Shown: one piece after another, positions 24,819 through 34,924 of the stretch
How the letters are laid out: each line of letters begins with the position of its first letter
How positions within the stretch are numbered: the first letter of the stretch is position 1
Origin: Bacteroidota bacterium
GTDB taxonomy: Bacteria > Bacteroidota > Bacteroidia > Chitinophagales > Chitinophagaceae
Assembly (NCBI GenBank): GCA_947454025.1
Contig: CANGIZ010000002.1
Location: 1-64,000, forward strand
DNA: 64,000 nt
Reading direction: 5' to 3'
Program-made: the position numbers and the translations under genes
Notes under the pieces: generated by a model
Databases searched by the model: none
What the model saw: the letters and a program-made list of their open reading frames with translations, nothing else
Told to the model about the DNA's origin: nothing

Positions 24819-25742
24819 TAAATAATTGAGTGTCATGAGCATTTTTGACAACACCCCCATTCTTAAGAGTGCTAGTGGAATTTGTTTTTGGAACGCCAAC
24901 ATTTTTTGAATCACTCGTAAAATTCGATCTTTCGAAACACCATCGCTTTCTAAGTCCTCGATGGACCTGATTTTATAGTTACGCAGAAGTCTCCAATAAT
25001 AATCGTAAATCAATATATCTGCAAAAGCTTTATTGCCCATTTTTTGCGCAAACCAAATATTTTCTTTCACAATAACATCTTCATTGTTACGGCAAAAAAC
25101 AGTTGTTTGATCTTCATGTAATCCAATGCTTACTAAGTGCTGATCCAAATAAATATATTGTATCCCCTTGTTTAACAATTGCACGTAATAGTCCACATCT
25201 ACTAGCCAAATATAGTCCTCGTCATAATGCACATCCACCCCCTTTTTAAGCATCGTATTGCTTGGTGGGCCAATAACATTGGCTCTTAAAATATGATTCG
25301 GCTTGTCTTTCATTTCCTTTAATAAGGACTTAATGTATTGCAAATTCAACTGCGTACCATCGGGTTGAATCGCCGTGTTTTTACAAAATACAAATCCAAT
25401 AGCTGGATTGGATTTAAATGCGGCTAAATAAATGGCCAAGCAAAGTTCGGATTCCAACCAATCATCCTGGTGTAAAAGCATATAATAATCACCTGTTGAA
25501 AGCTGTATGGCATGATTCCAATTCTTTGGGCTCTTGAGCGCAGGTTGATTGTGATAATATTTGATATTGAGCTGAGAAATATAAGATTGTATCGCTATTT
25601 TTATATCCTCATTTGGAGAATCGTCCGAAATGATGATTTCTACATTTTTATAGGACTGCTTTTGAACAGACTGAATAGCACGAATGACGAACTCAGGCTT
25701 TTTATACGCAGGTATACAAATGGAAATTAAAGGATCCGACAT
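24798..25742 (-). CDS. Family 2 glycosyltransferase
   Basis: 314 residues. Begins ISICIPAYKKPEFVIRAI, then IIISDDSPNED and LHQDDWLE (metal DxD equivalent, about 93-100), with IWLVDVDYYVQLL further on. Tail-to-tail overlap of 21 bp with the acyltransferase, and divergent from the FkbM gene across 15 bp. Substrate unknown. Confidence 0.87.
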   Translation of the reverse strand: MSDPLISICIPAYKKPEFVIRAIQSVQKQSYKNVEIIISDDSPNEDIKIAIQSYISQLNIKYYHNQPALKSPKNWNHAIQLSTGDYYMLLHQDDWLESELCLAIYLAAFKSNPAIGFVFCKNTAIQPDGTQLNLQYIKSLLKEMKDKPNHILRANVIGPPSNTMLKKGVDVHYDEDYIWLVDVDYYVQLLNKGIQYIYLDQHLVSIGLHEDQTTVFCRNNEDVIVKENIWFAQKMGNKAFADILIYDYYWRLLRNYKIRSIEDLESDGVSKDRILRVIQKMLAFQKQIPLALLRMGVLSKMLMTLNYLLRPKSE

Positions 25743-25757
25743 TTAATAAGCGAATTA

Positions 25758-26573
25758 ATGATAATTACAAATATACTACAGGGAATTGGAAAAAAGCTGC
25801 GCAAAAAGCAGTCCTCAACCAATTACCCTAGACTCAGTTGGCTATCAGAAAAAATCATCAAACACCAGGAAGACCAACTTTGTAAGCAACACTCATTTGG
25901 AAAGTTCGTTGTGAACTATAAGCGCCCCTATGAAATGATTAAAACCTACAAGGAAATATTCAATGACGAGATTTATCAATTTAAAAGTAATCGCGCTCAA
26001 CCCATCATTTTGGACTGTGGAGCCAATATTGGGTTAAGCACTATTTATTTTGGTTTGCAATATCCCAACAGTACGATTCATGCATTTGAACCCGATGCAA
26101 GTATTTTTGAGTTACTACAAAAAAATAGGCAAGACAATCATTTGTCCAATATTAACTTGCATAATCAAGCAGTATGGACACAAGACACTGAATTATCATT
26201 TAGTAATAAAGGGTCCGAAGCTAGTCAGATAGATGCTACTGGACAAAGTGCCACCAAAGTAAAAGCCATACACTTCGCTCATTTTTTACAACAATTTGAA
26301 ATTGTAGATTTCTTGAAAATGGATATTGAAGGGGCGGAATTTGAAGTGGTACAAGACTGTGCCGAACAATTGTACAAAATTCAAAACTTCTTTTTAGAAT
26401 ACCATGGCAGGAGTAGTGAAACACAAAAACTCATCACCCTACTAGAAATTGTGAAGCAAGCTGGCTTTAAAGTTTATATTAAAATGGCAGCAGACAATTT
26501 AGACAAACCATTTGTTCAACAAAGCACCGGCACCCCTTTCGACGTTCAATTAAATATTTTTTGCTACCAATAA
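25758..26573 (+). CDS. FkbM-family methyltransferase
   Basis: 271 residues. SAM-binding motif I ILDCGANIGLSTIYFG (about 75-90), the acidic post-strand HAFEPDAS, and the FkbM signature LKMDIEGAEFEVV (about 184-196). Family members O-methylate sugars or small molecules. Here, among glycosyltransferases, sugar methylation is the likely role. Confidence 0.87.
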   Translation: MIITNILQGIGKKLRKKQSSTNYPRLSWLSEKIIKHQEDQLCKQHSFGKFVVNYKRPYEMIKTYKEIFNDEIYQFKSNRAQPIILDCGANIGLSTIYFGLQYPNSTIHAFEPDASIFELLQKNRQDNHLSNINLHNQAVWTQDTELSFSNKGSEASQIDATGQSATKVKAIHFAHFLQQFEIVDFLKMDIEGAEFEVVQDCAEQLYKIQNFFLEYHGRSSETQKLITLLEIVKQAGFKVYIKMAADNLDKPFVQQSTGTPFDVQLNIFCYQ

Positions 26574-26582
26574 ATATCCCTC

Positions 26583-27383
26583 ATGAATCCTTTAATTAGC
26601 GTTGTAATTCCTTGCTTTAATGATGGTGCTTATTTACCGGAAACCATTCAAAAATTAAATTTACAAACAGAGCAATCTTTTGAAATTATTATTGTAAACG
26701 ACGGATCGACTGATGCACATACCTTACAAGTATTATCCGAATATAACCAACAAGCAAATATTACCGTATTGCATAAGGAAAATGGAAGAATGGGTGCAGC
26801 TCGAAACTATGGGGTGCAACATGCAAAAGGCACTTATATTGCGGCATTGGATGCAGACGATTATTTCGATCCAAGTTTTTTTGCAAAGGCAATAGCAGTT
26901 TTCGAACGCGAAGCCAATTCGGCCGTTGTAACTAGTTATATACAATACTTTGGCAATAAAAAAGGAAAATCAAAGCCACGTGGTGGAAACGCCTATAATT
27001 TTTTATTTTCCAACCAATGCCCGGCATGTGCCATGGTAAGAAAAGATGTTTGGAACCAGGTGGGCGGCTATGACGAAAGCATGAAATTAGGATATGAGGA
27101 TTGGGAGTTTTATATACGCATTACCAAAATTGGATTACAGGTTCATTTAATTCCCGAGTTCTTATTATTCTATCGACAAACCAATAAAAGTACCCTTCAA
27201 AATCATACACACCCCAATCGTAAGCAAATCATTGCGTATATCCTAAACAAACATAAGGACTGGTATATTTCATGTCTTAACAGCTTGATAGACGACAAAC
27301 AAGTTATTTATACCGAAAGTCGGATTGCTTATGGAACCATTTGGAAGCTATTCAAGAATAGGCTCACCCGTAAGTATAAATAA
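26583..27383 (+). CDS. Family 2 glycosyltransferase
   Basis: 266 residues. ISVVIPCFNDGAYLPETI start, IIVNDGSTDAHT, and LDADDYFD (DxDD, about 89-96). GYDESMKLGYEDWEFYIR is the acceptor acidic region. It lies 9 nt after the FkbM gene and 15 nt before the flippase gene, in one rightward run. Confidence 0.9.
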   Translation: MNPLISVVIPCFNDGAYLPETIQKLNLQTEQSFEIIIVNDGSTDAHTLQVLSEYNQQANITVLHKENGRMGAARNYGVQHAKGTYIAALDADDYFDPSFFAKAIAVFEREANSAVVTSYIQYFGNKKGKSKPRGGNAYNFLFSNQCPACAMVRKDVWNQVGGYDESMKLGYEDWEFYIRITKIGLQVHLIPEFLLFYRQTNKSTLQNHTHPNRKQIIAYILNKHKDWYISCLNSLIDDKQVIYTESRIAYGTIWKLFKNRLTRKYK

Positions 27384-27398
27384 TAATATATTTGTGCC

Positions 27399-28919
27399 AT
27401 GGGGATTATTCAAAAACAAGGCATTAAGTCGTCCTATTTTATTTTTTTAGGATTTTTAATTGGCGCAATCAACTTATTAGTCCTATTCCCGATGTTCTTC
27501 ACAAAAAATGATCAAGGATTGGTAAGGGCCATGATTGATATAGGCGCCACCCTTTCAGTTTTTTGCACTTTGGGTACACTGCCAGTAGTATATAAATTCT
27601 TCCCATTTTACAACCATTATTTAGGAAGCAATAAGAACGAACTGCCTTTTTTAACCTTACTCATCAACTTGTTGGGTTTTGGAATATTAATGATCATTGG
27701 ATGGTACAACAAGGATTTTATTATACGTAAACTTGGCAAGTCCCCAAGTTTGGGTCATTACTTTAGTTATATCTATCCCTATACTTTTTTCTTATTGTTA
27801 TTTTATTGGCTAGAAGCATTTGCTTGGGGATTGCACAAAGGGGTGATGACTAACTTTTTAAGAGAAACCACAATTCGTGTATTAACCACAATACTCATTG
27901 TTTTATTTGGATTGCATTGGATTAATTTAACCCAGTTTATTGGTTTGTTTAGTTGCATTTACTTACTACCTATGTTGTATTTACTATATAACCTAATTCA
28001 GTCCAAACAATGGTCTTTCAATACCTTTACTATAAGTAGCGTGACACGTAGGTTAAAAGGCCGAATGATTAGTTTTGCACTATTTGTTTTTGCAGGTCAG
28101 TTTTTTAACTTATTGGCCCGTACCAATGATACTTTTATGATAGTGGGGTTAAAGGGATTGAGTGATGCAAGTATTTTTGCGATTGCTACTTATGTATCTG
28201 CTATTTTAGAAATCCCACAACGAAGCCTTACATCTATTAGCATTCCGATTCTAGCAAAAGCATGGAAAGAAAAAGATTTTGAAAACATTAAACATATCTA
28301 CCACAAAAGCGTTTCCAATTTATTGGCAGTTGGTTTATTATTATTTGGATTAATTTGGTTGAATATTCAAAACTTAGTTTCATTTTTAAACTGGGTAAGT
28401 CACAAACAAGGTGGAGGCTATGACGCATTAGTAAACCTTGCCTTTATTATGGGCTTAGCCAAATTAATCGACTTAGCAACAGGTGTGAATGCCCAAATAA
28501 TTGGCACTTCCAATTACTGGAAATTTGATTTTTTTACCAATGTGTTATTTGTAATTGTGTCGATACCATTAAATTATTACTTGATAAAACATTACGACTT
28601 AACGGGATTGGCCTATTCTAATTTAATTGCTTACACTATTTATAATTCGGTACGATTTGGCTTTTTGTATAAGAAGTTCAATTTGCAACCCTATAGTTGG
28701 AAGCATGGCCTGTTTTTATTATTAAGTATTGGGCTCATGTTATTAGTACATCAAATTCCAGCACCCGAAAATTTTGTGTTGAATATCGCTATCCAATCAA
28801 TGGTGTATGGCATTGGATTTTATGTACTTACAGCATGGATCAATCCAGCTCCTGAAATTTTAGATTACTTTAATGACTTTGCTAAAAAGGGATACCGAAA
28901 ACTATTTAAGCAGGGATAA
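27399..28919 (+). CDS. Wzx-like polysaccharide flippase
   Basis: 506 residues with about 14 membrane helices spread over the whole length and few charged residues, typical of the MOP/PST exporter family that flips lipid-linked oligosaccharides. QGIKSSYFIFLGFLIGAIN at the N-terminus is the usual Bacteroidota pattern. It is the last gene of the FkbM-GT2-flippase run. Its stop overlaps the convergent mqnA by 18 bp. No polymerase (Wzy) is visible nearby. Confidence 0.85.
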   Translation: MGIIQKQGIKSSYFIFLGFLIGAINLLVLFPMFFTKNDQGLVRAMIDIGATLSVFCTLGTLPVVYKFFPFYNHYLGSNKNELPFLTLLINLLGFGILMIIGWYNKDFIIRKLGKSPSLGHYFSYIYPYTFFLLLFYWLEAFAWGLHKGVMTNFLRETTIRVLTTILIVLFGLHWINLTQFIGLFSCIYLLPMLYLLYNLIQSKQWSFNTFTISSVTRRLKGRMISFALFVFAGQFFNLLARTNDTFMIVGLKGLSDASIFAIATYVSAILEIPQRSLTSISIPILAKAWKEKDFENIKHIYHKSVSNLLAVGLLLFGLIWLNIQNLVSFLNWVSHKQGGGYDALVNLAFIMGLAKLIDLATGVNAQIIGTSNYWKFDFFTNVLFVIVSIPLNYYLIKHYDLTGLAYSNLIAYTIYNSVRFGFLYKKFNLQPYSWKHGLFLLLSIGLMLLVHQIPAPENFVLNIAIQSMVYGIGFYVLTAWINPAPEILDYFNDFAKKGYRKLFKQG

Positions 28920-29645
28920 AAACAAGTCCAACCCCTTTCGCTTTTCTGCTGTAAATGCATAACTGATATTCTCGGTATAGTACTTGTGTAAATCATATAC
29001 TTGTTCCGAGGCAGGTATCCCCGCAATTACTTCTTGCAAGTGATTTAATCCATAAGCATTTGCTTTATCAAATGCATTCATGAATTCAGCAGGAATAGGC
29101 TTATTGGCAATCCAAGTAGCGAATACAAAAGGCAAACCGGTATGTTCTATCCAATTTGAAGCTAAGTCGTAAACATATTTGTAATGAGGTCTGGCCGCTA
29201 ATGCCCTATCTCCAATAATCACCCCAGCAGTGGTGCCATTTATTTCTTGTATATATCCTTCATCTGCCTTTAAGAACTCAACTTCTTTTTTCCAAAAATC
29301 TTGTAATAAAATGCGCGCTAATTGTACCGAGGTTCTACTTTGATAATCTAAATATACTTTTTGAATTTGCTCCATCGGGACCTGGCTAAAAATACAAACA
29401 CTCGCAACTTCCCCTTCAGCCCCTATACAATAGTTTGATACAAAATGTGCTTCTTTCAATAAAGGTGTAATAGCCACTGGCACCAGCCCCATATCAATGG
29501 TGCCATCGATTAACGCTTGGGCAATTTTAGCTGGATAAGCTTTTACCAATTCAATCTGTGGCAGTAAGCCCGACTGCTCTAGTCCTAATAATAACGGGCG
29601 TGTGTTTAAATAACTTACCGCCCCAATGCGCCACTTTCTCTCCAA
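28902..29645 (-). CDS. mqnA: Chorismate dehydratase (futalosine menaquinone pathway)
   Basis: 247 residues. RIGAVSYLNTRPLLLGL at the N-terminus, DMGLVPVAITPLL, and EVASVCIFSQVP with TSVQLARILL are the MqnA pattern (periplasmic-binding-protein fold). It forms 3-enolpyruvyl-benzoate from chorismate, the first step of the futalosine route. The start codon appears to be TTG at 29645: an in-frame stop lies upstream and no ATG precedes the conserved N-terminus. Confidence 0.92.
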   Translation of the reverse strand: MERKWRIGAVSYLNTRPLLLGLEQSGLLPQIELVKAYPAKIAQALIDGTIDMGLVPVAITPLLKEAHFVSNYCIGAEGEVASVCIFSQVPMEQIQKVYLDYQSRTSVQLARILLQDFWKKEVEFLKADEGYIQEINGTTAGVIIGDRALAARPHYKYVYDLASNWIEHTGLPFVFATWIANKPIPAEFMNAFDKANAYGLNHLQEVIAGIPASEQVYDLHKYYTENISYAFTAEKRKGLDLFLSLLK

Positions 29646-29698
29646 TTGAATTAACTTTGCGCAAAGATATCAAAAACCAATTGTTAAAAGCAATCAAT

Positions 29699-31039
29699 AT
29701 GTCACAACTTAGTTCCATTTCCCCCATCGATGGTCGTTACCATAAACAAACTGCACATTTAAGCACTTATTTTTCAGAATTTGGCTTAATCAAATACAGG
29801 GTATTGGTGGAAGTACATTACTTTTTATTTTTAGCCGACAAAAAGTTTTTTAAATTAACGCCAACTTTAAGAAAAAGTTTATTGGCAGTTGTTGATAATT
29901 TTTCGGAAGAAGATGCACAAAAAATTAAACATATTGAAGCTACCACTAATCACGATGTGAAAGCGGTAGAATATTTTTTAAAGGAAATTTTGGACGCTCA
30001 TAAAGCAAGTGAATTAAAAGAATGGATTCACTTTGGATTGACTTCTCAGGATATTAATAATACGGCTATTCCATTAAGCTGGAAGGATGCCATGGAAAAC
30101 AATACATTGCCCGCATTAGTGAATTTGCAAAACAGATTGTATCAATTTGCAAAGCAATGGAAAAAAGTTCCTTTGTTGGCGCGTACACATGGACAAGCAG
30201 CCTCTCCTACTACATTAGGAAAAGAAATGATGGTTTTTGTAGAACGTTTACACAATCAAATAGAATTGTTTGCAGCCATTCCTTATGCAGCCAAATTTGG
30301 TGGAGCAACAGGCAACTTTAATGCACATCATATTGCATATCCTAAAAAGAATTGGGTTTCATTGGGTAATGAATTTGTGGAAGATGTATTAGGATTGCAA
30401 AGAATGCAGTTCACTACTCAAATTGAGCATTACGACAACTTCGCAGCACATTGTGACAACTTAAAAAGAATCAATAATATCTTAATTGATTTGTCTCGTG
30501 ATATTTGGACCTATATTTCTATGGACTACTTTAAGCAACAAACTAAAAAAGGGGAAGTGGGTTCAAGTGCCATGCCGCATAAAGTAAACCCAATTGATTT
30601 TGAAAACGCAGAAGGCAACTTGGGTATAGCAAATGCTTTACTAGAGCACTTAGCAGCAAAATTACCCATTAGTCGATTACAGAGAGACTTAACCGATTCA
30701 ACGGTATTAAGAAATATAGGTGTTCCGGTGGGACATATAGCCATTGCTATTAATTCTCTTGAAAAAGGATTGGGTAAATTAATTTTAAATGAAGTAAAAA
30801 TACAAGAGGATTTAGAAAATAACTGGGCTGTAGTGGCAGAAGCGATTCAAACCATATTACGTCGTGAAAAATACCCTAATCCTTATGAGGCTTTAAAAGA
30901 TTTAACAAGAGGTAACAATAAAATTGATAAAAAATCAATGCATAAATTTATTGACGGCTTAAAAGTGACTGCAGCTTTAAAAAAAGAATTAAAGCAAATC
31001 ACACCTCAGAATTATACAGGAATTACAGCGGAATATTAA
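29699..31039 (+). CDS. purB: Adenylosuccinate lyase
   Basis: 446 residues from ATG at 29699 (MSQLSSISPIDGRYHKQT). An upstream in-frame extension would run into mqnA on the other strand. Fumarase/aspartase superfamily signature GSSAMPHKVNPIDFENAEGN (about 288-307), plus LTSQDINNTA and ARTHGQAASPTTLGKE with the catalytic His. It acts twice in AMP synthesis, releasing fumarate from SAICAR and adenylosuccinate. This is the E. coli-type PurB. Confidence 0.95.
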   Translation: MSQLSSISPIDGRYHKQTAHLSTYFSEFGLIKYRVLVEVHYFLFLADKKFFKLTPTLRKSLLAVVDNFSEEDAQKIKHIEATTNHDVKAVEYFLKEILDAHKASELKEWIHFGLTSQDINNTAIPLSWKDAMENNTLPALVNLQNRLYQFAKQWKKVPLLARTHGQAASPTTLGKEMMVFVERLHNQIELFAAIPYAAKFGGATGNFNAHHIAYPKKNWVSLGNEFVEDVLGLQRMQFTTQIEHYDNFAAHCDNLKRINNILIDLSRDIWTYISMDYFKQQTKKGEVGSSAMPHKVNPIDFENAEGNLGIANALLEHLAAKLPISRLQRDLTDSTVLRNIGVPVGHIAIAINSLEKGLGKLILNEVKIQEDLENNWAVVAEAIQTILRREKYPNPYEALKDLTRGNNKIDKKSMHKFIDGLKVTAALKKELKQITPQNYTGITAEY

Positions 31040-31089
31040 TTCAAAAATTGATTGCATACTACTCGAAATTCAACTCGAGCGAACATAAA

Positions 31090-31668
31090 CTAAATAGCGT
31101 CTCCTTTATTGGGTGGCGCTATTTTTTTGCGGGGTTCTTTCTTATTCAATAAATAGTGAATGGGGTCCATACCCTCTTTTTCAATGGCCATGGTTAAAAC
31201 TTGCGCTGTAGCAGCTGCGTCACCCCAAGCGCGGTGACGACCTTCGATACGAATTCCTAAATCTCTCGTTAAAGAACCTAAACCATATTTTACAAAGCCA
31301 GGAAAAACCTTCTTACTTAATTTAATCGTGCACAATTTGGGAGCCGACCAGTTATAGCCATGATGGTTTAATAAATAATGTACAAAACCATAGTCAAAAC
31401 TTACATTATGTGCAACAAAAATACGCCCCTCCAATAAGTTATAAATTTGTTGAGCGACTTCCTCAAACAAAGGCGCAGTAGCCACCATTTCATCGCTAAT
31501 CCCAGTCATATTTACAATAAAAGGAGGAATTTTTTGAAGTGGATTAATCAGGGTCACATATTTGCCCGTCACTTCCAACCCATTGTGAATCACAATAGCA
31601 ATCTCGGTAATGCCGTGTGATTGTGGCATCCCGCCTGTGGTTTCTATGTCTACGACTGCAAATTCCAT
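31090..31668 (-). CDS. DnaQ-like 3'-5' exonuclease
   Basis: 192 residues from ATG at 31668, as the family begins at MEFAVVDIETTGG. A longer frame overlaps valS. DEDDh motifs: VVDIETTG (Exo I), VAHNVSFDYGF (Exo II) and HRAWGDAAATAQVL (Exo IIIe). It resembles the proofreading epsilon/PolC exonuclease domain alone, without the fused GIY-YIG nuclease seen in some Bacteroidota. Role in repair or replication is inferred. Confidence 0.88.
   Translation of the reverse strand: MEFAVVDIETTGGMPQSHGITEIAIVIHNGLEVTGKYVTLINPLQKIPPFIVNMTGISDEMVATAPLFEEVAQQIYNLLEGRIFVAHNVSFDYGFVHYLLNHHGYNWSAPKLCTIKLSKKVFPGFVKYGLGSLTRDLGIRIEGRHRAWGDAAATAQVLTMAIEKEGMDPIHYLLNKKEPRKKIAPPNKGDAI
31092..31131 (+). terminator. Terminator for purB inside the dnaQ-like 3' end
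   Basis: AAATAGCG (31092-31099) pairs with CGCTATTT (31117-31124), followed by a T run. It overlaps the last codons of the convergent exonuclease gene. Confidence 0.6.
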
Positions 31669-31755
31669 TTGGCGCCAAGTTCGGAAATTTTTGTCAAAAT
31701 AAGCTTGCTGCTTTTCCTTATTTTTGTGACTCAATTTAGGTAAAGAAAAAACAGC

Positions 31756-34365
31756 ATGGAACTGAGTAAAAATTATATCCCAGGTGAAGTAGAAACCAAG
31801 TGGTACCAACATTGGATCGACCAAGGTTATTTCCATAGTGAGCCCAATAATAAACCGGCTTATACTGTGGTCATTCCTCCACCCAATGTAACCGGTGTAC
31901 TACACATGGGCCATTGTTTAAATAATACGATTCAGGATATTTTGGTTCGCCGTGCACGTATGCAAGGAATGAATCCTTGTTGGGTACCTGGAACCGATCA
32001 TGCTTCTATTGCTACAGAAGCAAAAGTAGTAGCCATGTTGAGAGAAAGAGGGATAGCAAAATCATCTTTATCTAGAGACGAATTTTTGGGATACGCCTGG
32101 GAATGGAAAGAAAAGTATGGTGGCATTATTTTGCAACAATTAAGAAAGATGGGTTGCAGTTTGGATTGGGAACGCACTTCCTTTACCATGGATCCAGACT
32201 ATTATGAAACCGTCATTAAAGTTTTTGTTGATTTATACAATAAGGGAAAAATATACCGCGGCAAACGCATGATTAACTGGGATGTAAAAGCAAAAACAGC
32301 CCTAAGTGACGAGGAAGTAATTCATAAGGAAGTAAATGGAAAAATGTATCATATCCGTTATAAGTTGGATATGCCAGGAGAAGAATACATTACCATCGCA
32401 ACTGTACGCCCTGAAACCATTTTTGGCGATACTGCAATTTGCGTTCACCCTAAAGATGATCGATATAAGCATTTAGTAGGTAAGCATGCATTTGTCCCTA
32501 TGATTAATCGTCGTATTCCCATTATTGCGGACGATTATATTGAAATAGAATTTGGAACTGGTGCCTTAAAAGTTACTCCTGCGCATGATGTAAATGACTT
32601 TAACTTAGGTCAAAAACATGGATTGGAAGTAATTGAAACCATGAACGATGATGGTACCATGACCGATGCTGCACCAATGTATTTGGGCAAAGATCGAATA
32701 GAAGTGAGAAAGATAATTGCAACTGATTTAGAGGCAAGTGGCAATTTAGTTAAGATTGAAGATTATGTAAACCAAGTTGGTTTTAGCGAAAGAACCGATG
32801 CCATTGTAGAACCAAGATTAAGTTTACAGTGGTGGGTGGATATGAAACAATTGGCGGGTCCTGCTTTGGAAGCGGTAATGAGTGATGAAATTCAATTTCA
32901 TCCTGCTAAATTTAAAAATGTTTACCGTCATTGGATGGACAATATCAAAGACTGGTGTATTAGCCGTCAGTTATGGTGGGGACATCGCATCCCTGCTTGG
33001 TATGATGCGGATGGGAATGTGTATGTGGCAGAAAACGAAGCAGCTGTCAATGCAAAATATCCTGAAACTAACGGTAAAACCTTAACACAGGATTCAGATT
33101 GTTTAGATACTTGGTTTAGTAGTTGGTTATGGCCTATTGAAGTATTTAAGGGCATGTCCAATCCAAACAATACTGAAATTAATTATTACTACCCTACAAG
33201 CACCCTAGTAACTGCACCTGAAATTATTTTCTTTTGGGTAGCACGAATGATAATGGCAGGTGAAGAGTATATGGGCAAGATACCATTTAAGGATGTGTAC
33301 TTTACGGGTATTGTAAGAGATAAGCAAGGAAGGAAAATGAGCAAGAGCTTAGGTAACTCCCCCGATTTATTAGGACTCATTGATCAATATGGAGCAGACG
33401 CAGTTCGTTTTGGTATTATGATTGCTTCTCCTGCTGGTAATGATTTATTGTTTGATGAATCCACATTAGAGCAAGGAAGAAATTTTAATAGTAAATTATG
33501 GAATGCAGCGAAGCTGTTAAAAATGTGGGAACCTCGAATCAGTAATGAAGGTACTGTACCACAAGACGCAGCATTTGCAATGGATTGGTTCCAGGCAAAA
33601 TTAAGCGCTACGCAAATTGAAGTGGATGAAATGTTAAAGACCTTCCGTTTAAGTGAAGCGTTAAAAACCATTTACGGATTAATATGGGATGATTATTGTA
33701 GTTGGTATCTAGAATGGATCAAGCCAGGATTTGAACAAGCAATACATGCAGATGTGTACAATAAGAGTATTGAGTTTTATGATTCCTTATTGCAATTATT
33801 ACACCCTTTCATGCCTTTCATAACAGAGGAATTACACCATGCTTTAAAAACGCAAACTCAGGATTTATGCGTTAAGGAATACGAAGCAATTGGAAAAGTA
33901 GACGAAACTGTATTGAATGCAGGTGCATTGTTAAAGAATGTGATTTCTACATTGCGTGATGCAAGAAATAAAAATCAAATCAAACCAAAGGACTCAATTG
34001 ACTTACATATTCAATCTGAAAACAACGCAGCCTACCAAAGAATTGAAAATATTTTAGCGAAACAAGTTAATGCAAAAAGCATTGCATACACGCAGGCCTC
34101 CATTGGGTCAAGTATAGTAGTGGCATTGGAAAAAGATAAATTTTACCTAGTTGCCGATCAAGCTATTGACACCGCAAGCTTAAAAGAAAATTTATTAAAG
34201 GATTTGGAACATCAAAAAGGATTCCTAGCTTCTGTTGAAAAGAAATTAAGCAATGAAAAATTTGTTCAAAATGCAAAACCAGAAGTAATAGCCATTGAGC
34301 AAAAAAAGAAGGCAGATGCATTAGCGAGAATCCAAACAATTGAAGAAAGTTTAGCCCAATTATAA
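31756..34365 (+). CDS. valS: Valyl-tRNA synthetase
   Basis: 869 residues. Class Ia motifs: PPPNVTGVLHMGH (HIGH variant, about 36-48) and GRKMSKSLGN (about 517-526). A CP1 editing domain lies between them (ATVRPETIFGDTAICVHP), and a C-terminal coiled coil fits ValRS. A -7 box TATTTTTG lies at 31719-31726, 29 nt upstream. A symmetric hairpin follows the stop. Confidence 0.96.
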   Translation: MELSKNYIPGEVETKWYQHWIDQGYFHSEPNNKPAYTVVIPPPNVTGVLHMGHCLNNTIQDILVRRARMQGMNPCWVPGTDHASIATEAKVVAMLRERGIAKSSLSRDEFLGYAWEWKEKYGGIILQQLRKMGCSLDWERTSFTMDPDYYETVIKVFVDLYNKGKIYRGKRMINWDVKAKTALSDEEVIHKEVNGKMYHIRYKLDMPGEEYITIATVRPETIFGDTAICVHPKDDRYKHLVGKHAFVPMINRRIPIIADDYIEIEFGTGALKVTPAHDVNDFNLGQKHGLEVIETMNDDGTMTDAAPMYLGKDRIEVRKIIATDLEASGNLVKIEDYVNQVGFSERTDAIVEPRLSLQWWVDMKQLAGPALEAVMSDEIQFHPAKFKNVYRHWMDNIKDWCISRQLWWGHRIPAWYDADGNVYVAENEAAVNAKYPETNGKTLTQDSDCLDTWFSSWLWPIEVFKGMSNPNNTEINYYYPTSTLVTAPEIIFFWVARMIMAGEEYMGKIPFKDVYFTGIVRDKQGRKMSKSLGNSPDLLGLIDQYGADAVRFGIMIASPAGNDLLFDESTLEQGRNFNSKLWNAAKLLKMWEPRISNEGTVPQDAAFAMDWFQAKLSATQIEVDEMLKTFRLSEALKTIYGLIWDDYCSWYLEWIKPGFEQAIHADVYNKSIEFYDSLLQLLHPFMPFITEELHHALKTQTQDLCVKEYEAIGKVDETVLNAGALLKNVISTLRDARNKNQIKPKDSIDLHIQSENNAAYQRIENILAKQVNAKSIAYTQASIGSSIVVALEKDKFYLVADQAIDTASLKENLLKDLEHQKGFLASVEKKLSNEKFVQNAKPEVIAIEQKKKADALARIQTIEESLAQL

Positions 34366-34372
34366 AATACTA

Positions 34373-34396
34373 AACGCCTCCATTATCGGAGGCGTT
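34373..34396. terminator. Hairpin after valS
   Basis: AACGCCTCC / GGAGGCGTT, 9-bp perfect stem with a 6-nt loop. It ends immediately before the acetyltransferase start region and has no long T run, so termination may be weak. Confidence 0.6.
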
Positions 34397-34408
34397 ATGA
34401 TATATATT

Positions 34409-34924
34409 ATGAGTGAGATAAAAATTAGACCTGCTTTATTAGAAGATCGAGCATTTATACGCTCCGTATCTGAACGAACTTGGCCGAGTACTTATGGCCA
34501 TATCATTTCTCAGGAACAAATTGATTTTATGTTGGACTGGATGTATAGCGATACATCCTTAGCTGAACAATTTGAAAAGGGGCATCAGTTTTACATTGCC
34601 AATTTAAATGGAGAAGATATTGGATTTTGCTCTGTAAGCGCCGGACCTACTAAAGAAGAAGCCAATGATCAAAAAGCACACAAGTTAAATAAGCTTTATG
34701 TTTTACCCATTGCGCATGGAACAGGTGCAGGCAAAGCATTATTAAACAAAGCCATTGAAGTAGCAAAATCAGAAAATTCCACTTCCCTATTCTTACAAGT
34801 GAATAAACACAACAACGCTTATACTTTCTATCTTAAAAATGGATTTTTAAAAGAAAGTGAATACAAGTTTGATATTGGCAATGGATTTTTTATGGACGAT
34901 TATGTAATGCGCTTGCATTTTTAA
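34409..34924 (+). CDS. GNAT-family N-acetyltransferase
   Basis: 171 residues, taking ATG at 34409 (MSEIKIRPALLED); another ATG lies 12 nt earlier. Acetyl-CoA motif A is LYVLPIAHGTGAGKALLNKA (about 104-123), then NTYTF-like AYTFYLKNGF. Substrate not determinable. It begins right after the valS hairpin. Confidence 0.87.
   Translation: MSEIKIRPALLEDRAFIRSVSERTWPSTYGHIISQEQIDFMLDWMYSDTSLAEQFEKGHQFYIANLNGEDIGFCSVSAGPTKEEANDQKAHKLNKLYVLPIAHGTGAGKALLNKAIEVAKSENSTSLFLQVNKHNNAYTFYLKNGFLKESEYKFDIGNGFFMDDYVMRLHF

Noticed and set aside
27387-27394. TATATTTG as promoter of the flippase gene
   Set aside because: It ends four bases before the ATG, so the start point would fall in the coding region. The gene is more likely cotranscribed with the GT2 upstream.
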